NCBI GenBank assembly: GCA_018136815.1
Contig: CM030943.1
Location: 1,479,975-1,543,974 of the forward strand
Reading direction: 5' to 3'
From: Isochrysis galbana
Taxonomy: Eukaryota; Haptophyta; Isochrysidales; Isochrysidaceae
DNA: 64,000 bases
Part shown: piece by piece, positions 56,601-64,000 of the stretch
How positions within the stretch are numbered: position 1 is the stretch's first letter
Layout: every line of letters begins with the position of its first letter
Position numbers and translations under genes: made by a program
Notes under the pieces: generated by a model
Database searches by the model: none
The model's input: only the letters and a program-made list of their open reading frames with translations
Told to the model about the DNA's origin: nothing

Positions 56601-58784
56601 AGCCTCCCTGTGTGCATCCTTCGCCCGTTGCGCCTCGACTTCCTTCCGGGCCTGTGCCGCTCCCGCATCGCGTGCACCGGCCACTGCCTCCTCCAGCTGC
56701 AGTGCCCAACTTCCACGTTCCTCGTCCATAGCTTGCCTGAGAGTCTCGACCTCCGCTTGCAACGAATCAATTGTTGCCTGCTGCTCCCGCAATTTGGCGT
56801 CAAGCTCGTTTCCCGCCTCGCGCAGTCGTGCCACCACCTCTGCTTCCGCCCTGCCTTGCGCCTCGAAGGCGGCCGCCGTGGCCTCTGCCGCCGCAAGCTT
56901 GGCGCGCGCACGTGCTGCTTCGTCCTCGGCCGCCGCCCTGCTCTCCCGGTGTGTCAGCGATTCGGCGGTCACCACCTGGAGCTGTGCCTCGGCGGACGCC
57001 TTGGCAGCACGCGCCTCCTCGAGGGCAACGGCCGCCTCGGCCTTAGCCGCCTCGCGCTCGGCCTGCGCAGTGCTCGTAGCGGTTGCAGCGCGCGCCGATA
57101 GTCGGGAGCAGCGGTCGCGCTCGGCCAGGAGTTGATGGTGCAGTAGATCGGCACGACTGCAAGTGGGAGGGGTGGATGGTGAGAGCGAGGCGCTTTCGCT
57201 GTATCAGGAATAGCTGCCACATGGTGACCAGACACACGGCTGGCGGCGAGTTCCAACGCGTGCAGTCGTGCGCGCACCGTTGAGCCGCCGAGAGATTTTC
57301 AAGTAGCTCCCGCGTCTCCTCTGTCTGCGTGCCGGAGAGGGCAGGGCCTCCGTTGTCGCCTGTGCATCCCATCGGACTATTTCCGCGTTCTGACTTGATG
57401 GGTCGAGGAGTGGCTTGATGGGTGCGCTCAGGGTCTGCTAGAGGCGAGCGGTGCGCGCGTGACTTCGTTGCCGCATGTGTGCCAGCTGCTGAAGACGCAG
57501 AGGCCTCGGCGGTGGCTTTCCACTCGTTGACCTGTGCGAGGGCGTTGCGTTGACCCTCCAGGGCATCTGCGAGTAGACCCTGCATGGAGTGGCAAGGCCG
57601 CATGTGAGGAACGCCACGGTGGGAGCGGCAAAGATTGAGCTTGGAGCAGGCAGCTCGCCGAACCCGGACACGATGGCAGGGACTGTAAATGGGCATGACT
57701 CTCCTGCAGCCTTGCAATCTCCTGCCGCGACTTGGCCTCCTCGTGATTCCTCCGCTCCGCCCGTGCCCGCGCGACGGCGGCATTGTTGAAGGTTGCGCCG
57801 CGGCCAACACGAGGATGACTGGTGCTCGCGTTGGCGCCTACGACTGGGGGGACACGGATTAAGGGGTCTACTTTATCGGATGGACAGGCGTGTGCGGCTG
57901 CAGGAACCTCGGCTTCGAGTGGGCACGCTCGTTGTATCCTCGTGCTCAGGAACAATGGTAGCAAATTCTTTTGCCCCATGGCGGAGGACGCTTAGCGAAC
58001 GCGGGGTGAGTTCCCAAGCATGCGCACCGGTGCGCACGCGCGGACCACTGCCATAGCTCTCCGGAAGCCTGCCATCGGAAAAGTCGCCAGCCTCAGTCGA
58101 GCTGCCTGCGCTGTTTCCGTCGCTCTCATCTGGACCGCCCCAGTCTCGGGTCAAACTGTACGAGTCGACGCCAATGTTGTCTCGAGAGTCGTACCCGTCC
58201 TGCTCGTACCCATTATGCGTGAACCAACCGGAGCGGCGCGGACCCGAGTTTCCGTAGCGCGAGAATGATCCCGAGCTGCGCCCCCCGAAGCTTCCACCGA
58301 AAGAGAGCGAACGCCTCTTGTGAGAATGATGTGACCCCCCGGTGCCACCCGGATGAAGCTCCTCCGTATGGTCATGTGTTAAGGCGCGGGGTTGTCGGTA
58401 GAGCTGATCGGGCGAGGGCGTGCATACGGGTATCTCATGCTCCTCCTCATACATCTCTGCGTGCAGCCTCACAGGCTCCCTCTGCAGCTGCTGTACGATG
58501 TGTTGCGCCCTCCTGCCAATCTCCTTTGAGTGCTCCTTCTGCCTCGCCATGAGCTCCCTACGCTCGGATGCAATCATCTGAAGCTCGAGCGCCTCGGGGT
58601 CGGCCCGCTTGGGCGGCGCGTGACTTGCGCTCGCGCGCAAGCTCGTGTGCGAGCGGGCAGGGCCCACCCTCGCCCTAGGGAGAGGCTGGTTGAGCCGGCG
58701 CCAGCGAGCGAGCTGCGCCTGCTGTCGGCTTGCATACGAGGGAAGCAGCTGGACTTCAGGCTCGAGAGCAGACTCGGCCGCCAT
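53628..58784 (-). CDS. Large coiled-coil protein, six exons, about 1,509 aa
   Basis: Exons 58784-57908, 57843-57683, 57579-57278, 57156-56352, 56136-55756 and 55631-53628 total 4,530 nt and join in consistent phase. Five introns are present; the exon 2 donor near 57683 is not a normal GT and is the one uncertain edge. The N-terminus (MAAESALEPEVQLLPSYASR) is followed by a Ser/Gly/Arg-rich segment. From about residue 290 the protein is mostly heptad-type coiled coil very rich in Ala, Glu, Arg and Gln (for example AEREAAKAEAAVALEEARAA). A less helical Ser/Asp-rich stretch lies near 1130-1300, and a final coil near the end (LDERSLECDRLHRKNRELEA). It is probably a cytoskeletal, centrosomal or basal-body scaffold by architecture. 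No named family is recognised. Confidence 0.85.
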
Positions 58785-59445
58785 TGAAGCTCAGCCAGGG
58801 ACCCTCTCTCCCTCTCTCCGTCTCTCCGTCTCCCCCTCCTTCCCCTCCCCTCCCTCCCCTCCCTCCCTCCCTCCCTCCCTCCCTCTCTCTCGCTCTCAGT
58901 GGAAGCCCGCCCGGCGTTGTGTGGCGCCCTCACTGTGGCGTTCAGCTGGAAGGAGGGACAGAGAAGAAGAACAAGTTTGAGTGAGAAAGAGAGAGAGAGA
59001 AGTGAGAAGGGGGGGTTGAAGGGATGGAGAGAGGGAGAGAGAAGAGAGAAGAGAGAAGAGAGAGAGGAGAGGAGTTTTCGTCTTGAAGGGATTTTGTGGT
59101 TTGGGTAGAGAAGAAGTGGAATGCCAGAGCGATAAAGAAACGGGGAAAATGGTTGGGAGGGGGGGGTGAAGGGCGTGAACAGAGAGACCAGGAGAGTTGT
59201 GGAGAGAGAGGGTCGGGCGAAAGATATAATACTACTTGTATGATGGTTGGGTTCGGCCATCAGCGAAGAAACGGAAGAGTGAAGGAGGAGGAGAGAGAGG
59301 AGAGGAGGAGAGGAGAGAGAGGAGGAGAGTAGAGAGAGGAGGAGAGGAGAGAGGAGGAGAGGAGAGAGTAGGAGGAGGAGAGAGAGAGAGGAGGAGAGAG
59401 CGAGGAGGAGAGGAGAGTGTGGCCGTGAGATGGTTCGATGAGTGT
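58785..59445. repeat. CT/GA low-complexity region upstream of the coiled-coil gene
   Basis: CT-rich on the plus strand at 58800-58895, then GA-rich at 58980-59075 and 59275-59420. On the coding strand of the gene these are GA next to the ATG and CT further out. Frames across it are artefacts. Confidence 0.8.
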
Positions 59446-59764
59446 TGAGTACAAAACTCCCAAGAGAACACAATCCATGCACATATGTTCATTTATAGTA
59501 CATAGCAGGGAGATGTTTTGCGTCAGAGTTGTATGGTTATGTTAGTATAACCTTAGTGATGCGGGACCATAGCCCATCAACGGCCACGGAGCCCCTCTAC
59601 CCCGCGATGGGCGTGTACGCGGTTGGCGCCAAGGCTCACCTACAATACTCAAATTTTTAGTGATTACACGTCAGGCGGAGTACTCATGCCATGATTACTC
59701 TGGTCACCCGGGTAATCATCCAATAATTACAATTACCCTACAAGGTATCGAGTAATCTCAAAAA

Positions 59765-59945
59765 CTTCATAATATTCTTACCGCACTCGCACTCGCGGCG
59801 AATGGAACCACTACCTACATGCACGTAGCATACTTTCTACACCCCCACTCCCACTCCCCCGGCCCTTCTCCCCCCGCCATCAGGCGGCTCCCCCCGTGCA
59901 CTACTAGGGGGATCGGGGTGAAGGGCTTAGATATGTTGTATTCCT
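59765..59945 (-). repeat. Dispersed repeat family 2, copy 3 (inverted)
   Basis: Reverse complement of the 53056-53224 block with a short duplication of GAGTGCG. It starts at its 3' end near 59765 (ATAATATTCTTACCGCACTC) and ends near 59945. Positions 59446-59764 and 59946-60640 show no supported gene. Confidence 0.75.
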
Positions 59946-60647
59946 GCCCATCTGAAGGCTGTAGGCATGAATATTCGTGTAAGGTACGCGCTCACAATTA
60001 CAATTGAACAGTTCCCCGTGTTGCCACTGACGCACAAGACACACAGATTCGGATTCCCCATGGTCTCAAGTCCAGGTTTGCAGGTTTTGGTCTCGAAATT
60101 TGCGATTCGAATTTTTTTTGCTGTTACTATAATTGTTGGCTCGTTTAAGGTAATAAACCGGCATGACTTCGACTTCTCGTTCTGCAGTCGCTCTGCGAGA
60201 CTCTCTCTCTCTCTCTCCGTCCGCCTCTCCTCGGCCGACGGCAGGAAGATTCGTCCAAAACATTCTCCAGTCCCAAGATATCTCGTGGGGGGTCTCTCTG
60301 CGCTCTGCGAGGGAAAGGACGCGATCTCGCTCCGAGATTGGCCTCGCCCCCTCCCACGCTGCCCCGCCGTGCCCTCGGTCCCTCGCCCCGCCCGCGGCAG
60401 GTTCTTCCTCTCGGCGTGCCATCCGTCGCCTCCGGCCGTTATATTATTCCCCCCCCCCCCCGCGAGGTTCTTCTCCTCCGCGCGCGGTTCGTTTCCTCCG
60501 GCCGTCGTTCGTTCCCCCCCCCGCGCACTGTTCCCCCCCCCTCGCTTCGATTCCTCTCACGATTCCTTCGATGATTGCCTCCATCTCGTCCGTTCTTCCT
60601 CGCGATTCTCGCGGAGGGGGCACCGACGTTTAACGTTAGTTTCGCGA

Positions 60648-60778
60648 TGTTAGACACTGTTAGACTTTTGCGGCTCGGAGGGTGTCTAACACCTCCTGAG
60701 ACAGGTGTTAGACTTTGTCTATCACCTGCCGATTTTGGTGTTAGAACATGCTTGTCTAACACCAGTCTACTGTTAGAT
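60648..60778. repeat. Cluster of TGTTAGAC / GTCTAACA motifs
   Basis: At least six copies of (T)GTTAGA(C) or its complement occur in 130 bp, including the palindrome GGTGTCTAACACC (60682-60694) and the facing pairs AGGTGTTAGAC and TGTCTAACACC. This density is far above chance. Confidence 0.7.
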
Positions 60779-61457
60779 CACAGACTCTGGTCCCTGCGTC
60801 CCTGCACGCACGTGCAGCGGCGCGCCGAACATGAGTTGATTGACATGGGCAAGGTGGCGCTGACAGTGGCAGATGTGAGGCGGCAAGGCGGTTCCCGTGG
60901 CCCGCAGAAGAAGGCCGTCCGTGTGTCCCCCCAAAAGGGAGTGTGTGGCTATGCGCTATGCTCAGTGTGCTGTGGCGAAACGGCGAAACCAAAGCGGCCC
61001 CAGGCCCCAGTTCAAATGTTTGGCCTGTCGTGCAGGAGTGGGCGCTTATTACCACATTCCTTGTTTTTTTGCGTGTCACCGATGTCTTCTAGAGTAGTCG
61101 GGAGTTTTTGGCTGTTTTTGGCTGGTTTTACATTTTCATTTTCATTTTCGCCGTTTTCGCCGCTCTGAAAATCTGAAAATGCATTGCATTGTAACATTCT
61201 GTACTCAAGTCATGCTGCTTAGGGGGTTCTATCCTGCCTATATGCAGGCCACCCAGCCAAAAATATGACTGCTCTGCCCCCTGCATCACCCGAATGCAGG
61301 CACCTAAATTCCGGTTTATAGGCACCTACTAGGGTTAAGGCACAGTCCCGCACTAGGATTAAGGATTAAACTAGTACAACAAGAAAATTCTGACACTTCT
61401 GCAGCTGCGTCGCACCGGCCGGGGCGAGCGGGAGAAGGGAAGGGGGGGGGAGCGCGA

Positions 61458-61560
61458 ATGCGGTGGACTGCGACAAGGCTCGCAGCCGCAACCTCTTGCC
61501 ACTCTGCGACGGGCCGCTGGGCGCGCACAACCGGGGTGCAGGGTGCGGAGGGGCTGGGCA

Positions 61561-61596
<36 letters not shown>

Positions 61597-63365
61597 GCCC
61601 GGAGCGCCCTCCTCCTCCTCCTCTTCCTCCCCCTCCGCTCGGGCCGGTGCTGCTGCTGGTCGCACTTCTTTTCAGCGTGAGTCAGTCCTGGATACGGCGC
61701 GGCGTGCGCTTCTGGGGAGGCTGCGTCCCGATCGCCACCACTTATGCGCTCGGGATGCTCCGCTCACCTCCGAGCCAACGTGAGGAGACGCTTCACGAGC
61801 TGCACGAGCAGTGCGCCCCTGATGCGCTCCGGCTCATCTCGCGCCTCGGCGGCGGGTACGCGCATGCACGCACCACCAACCTCTCTGCGCGCATGCCACC
61901 CCCGCCTGCACGAAAATTCATCCACCACCTGCCAATCCGAATCAGATACGTCAAGATTGGGCAAGTGCTCGCCAATCGGGCGGACGTGCTGCCCGAGGCA
62001 TACGTGCGCGCGCTTGGCTCGCTCCACGACTCTGTTCCCCAGCGCCCATGGCACGCAATGGCGCGCCGGCTGCCAATCGAGGCGCCTCGCCTGCACGCTG
62101 AGCTGGCGGAGGTCGAGGCCACTGCACTTGGTGCAGCGAGCACGGGGCAGGCGCATCTGGCAACACTAAAAAACGGCTCTCGTGTGGTACTCAAGATGCA
62201 GTATGCCGGCTCGCGCTCCAAGTTTGGGACAGACTTTGGCAACGCGGCCAAGCTCATTGGCATCGTGCTGCCTGCACTGCGCCCGGCCGTGCTCGAGGCT
62301 CGCCGCCGCTTCATGCTGGAGTTTGACTACGTGCGCGAAGCGCAGGATATGGAAGCGGTGCGCATGGGCATTCGATCGCACCGCATATTCGTTCCTTCCC
62401 CATACCACCGCCTAACGACAAAGACAGTCCTCGTGATGGAATACGTGCCCGGTGAGCCTGCCCAGAACTGCTTGAAGATGTGCTAGGGCTGTGCCAGGAC
62501 ACCTTGTATCCAGCCTGCGGTCCACATGTGCATCACATTTCCCAGAGACTCAGCCATTCCCGCCTCCCATAGGTGTCACCTTGTTGTCTGCTACTCGCTC
62601 CGCCATCATTGGTGCGATCGGGGAGTCTGGCTTTGCTCTCGCCAAATCGCGAGCATTAGGTACCCAACCTCCAAAGGCGGCGAGGCCACCCTCCGTATGG
62701 CGTAAACTTCGAGCGCTCCCAAAGTTGTGGTTCGTGCGCAGGCGGACAAGAGCGAGATTTAGGCTGCTTGCGGACGAACTAGGACATCAGATGTTGATCA
62801 ATGGCAGGTGAGGGCTCCACCGAGTTGCGTGGGCGTGTGGATATGCACGCTCATGGTCATGCGTCACCACCTCCAACGCAGATTTCACGCAGACCCTCAT
62901 CCCGGCAATGTTCTGTTGATGCCTGACGGCCGCCTCGCACTTATCGACTATGGGCAATGCGTCACTCTCAATCGGAGCCAACGACAAATGCTCGCCCAGT
63001 TGATCGTCGCGCTTGCTCAGCACCGAAGGTCCGGTGCAAATCCGGAGGCGGACGAGGCAGTGGCGGCCGCTGCCAAAGCATTGGGCTTCCGCACTGCTCG
63101 CATGTCGACGGAGGGGATGTTGGGCCTTGCTCGCTTCTTTTTCGACTCTGACGCGCCAAGTGTGGCGGGACGGCGGCTAACGCCCGCGCAAGCGCTCCGG
63201 GCATTGGACCGCATCGACCCGATAGTCACCATCCCAGAGGAGTTTTTACTTTGTGCTCGCGTCTCCCTACTGCTACGTGGCACGAGCCAGTTGATGGCGC
63301 AGCGGGCTCTTGCAACGGCGTCTGCTTGGGAAGCCGACGCAAAACGCGTACTTTCATGCGCTTAA
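61458..63365 (+). CDS. ABC1/UbiB-type atypical kinase (ADCK family)
   Basis: Four exons, 61458-61855, 61946-62451, 62573-62807 and 62882-63365, join in phases 2, 1 and 2 with GT-AG introns to give 540 aa. The N-terminus is Pro-rich with one hydrophobic span (GPVLLLVALLFSV), so membrane attachment is likely. The family's KxGQ motif is VKIGQVLANRADVLP (K136). GAASTGQAHLATL and VVLKMQY stand for the Ala-rich loop and the ATP lysine. EFDYVREAQDM, VMEYVPG, FHADPHPGNVLL (about 381-392) and LIDYGQ follow. UbiB kinases support quinone synthesis and lipid handling in mitochondria and plastids. DYGQ replaces the usual DFG, as in other members. Upstream G/C-rich sequence holds no other gene. Confidence 0.92.
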
Positions 63366-64000
63366 TTGAGAAGGGCGGAGAGAGATTAAATCCTTAATGC
63401 AGCACAAGACGTGAAGATGGGATGGTGCAAAGGTATATCCGTTGCTCCACTTCCATCACGAAGTAGCGAGCTGGAATTTCATTATACGCAACGCCCCGTG
63501 GTGTTATAGTAATGCATGTTTATTTCTCATCATCGCCATCCTCTTTCGACTCGTCGTTCGGAGCGTTCCCCCCTCACTGGCGAGGCACGGCAGCTGCCCC
63601 CACCCCTTGTATATGAAAACTACCGCCGACCTCTTATTCAGCGGTACCGCTACTACTATCAATGATGAAACATCTGAGTGTTAATACCGGTAATACTCTG
63701 CTACTAGCTCGGTACCATCACGACGACAAACTGCAGCGCACTTGGCCATGCCGCCTTACACCTTGGTGAGTGCTTGCCGTATCGAGCCGTTGCCGGAGCG
63801 AGCGGCCCGATGAGCATGACCATATCACCGACGTCCAGCATTCAACGTGCCAACCTCAGATGGAGTAGGGGTGAGGTGTCGCATTAGCGAATCGACGCTC
63901 GTTAGGCTTCTCTCTTCTCTTCGTTCGGTATTTATCGTTATAATTCTCTCGTTCTCGTTCTAGGTCAAAAACTTCGCGTGGACGCCTAGGATCTAGGGTT
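63366..64000. other. 3' flank and window end, no supported gene
   Basis: Short AT-richer stretches and no frame with a domain signal. Confidence 0.5.

Overview
This is a eukaryotic nuclear window, most probably from a GC-rich unicellular alga. The genes carry short spliceosomal introns (mostly GT-AG, at least two clearly GC-AG), there is no operon structure, and long GA/CT and G/C tracts sit next to start codons. One protein (19806-20934) begins with a hydrophobic signal followed by an Ala/Arg/Ser-rich stretch, like a presequence for a complex plastid. GC-AG introns, the GC bias and this presequence suggest a haptophyte or a similar secondary alga. That placement is inference, not proof.

Host-like genes, with exon structures worked out here from splice signals, phase and protein continuity: a homeodomain protein with a LOV-like PAS domain (534-2782, -); adenylate kinase 6/Fap7 (7265-7988, -); an uncharacterised protein (8762-9835, +); a predicted double glycosyltransferase joining a GT-A type domain to an O-fucosyltransferase-like domain (11022-16360, -); an RRM protein with an organelle-type presequence (19806-20934, +); a disordered protein of unknown function (27034-28870, -); a barbiturase/cyanuric acid hydrolase-family enzyme (29930-31120, +); a small charged protein (34099-34677, +); the bifunctional inositol pyrophosphate kinase/phosphatase PPIP5K/VIP1 (39242-42763, -); a TLC-domain membrane protein (48384-49358, +); a coiled-coil protein of about 1,509 aa in six exons (53628-58784, -); and an ABC1/UbiB-type kinase-like protein in four exons (61458-63365, +).

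Between them lies a dense mobile-element landscape: a retroposon family with a near-palindromic 5' end and a T-run 3' end (4474, 17266, 18838, 21319, 31387 and 44955, the last with a 17-bp target duplication); a 5'-truncated LINE inserted into a cysteine-cluster transposon gene with a 16-bp duplication (46254-47675), plus an 18-bp micro-insertion of the same LINE end (31336-31353); a second copy of the cysteine-cluster gene (51531-52391); fragments of Ty3-like retroelements, a LINE reverse transcriptase, a BED-finger transposase and a tyrosine recombinase; and a 328-bp element with 64-bp terminal inverted repeats (21904-22231). A segment that looks less GC-rich (about 22240-24200) carries an ankyrin-repeat gene and a small membrane-protein ORF and may be foreign.

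The most unusual items are the double glycosyltransferase, the retroposon/LINE system with shared T-run 3' ends, and the LOV-like domain that has lost its photoactive cysteine in a homeodomain protein. Intergenic stretches without an entry (for example 1-533, 9836-10205, 20935-21318, 26578-27033, 31121-31320, 32899-33600, 38341-39241) showed no gene or RNA I could support.
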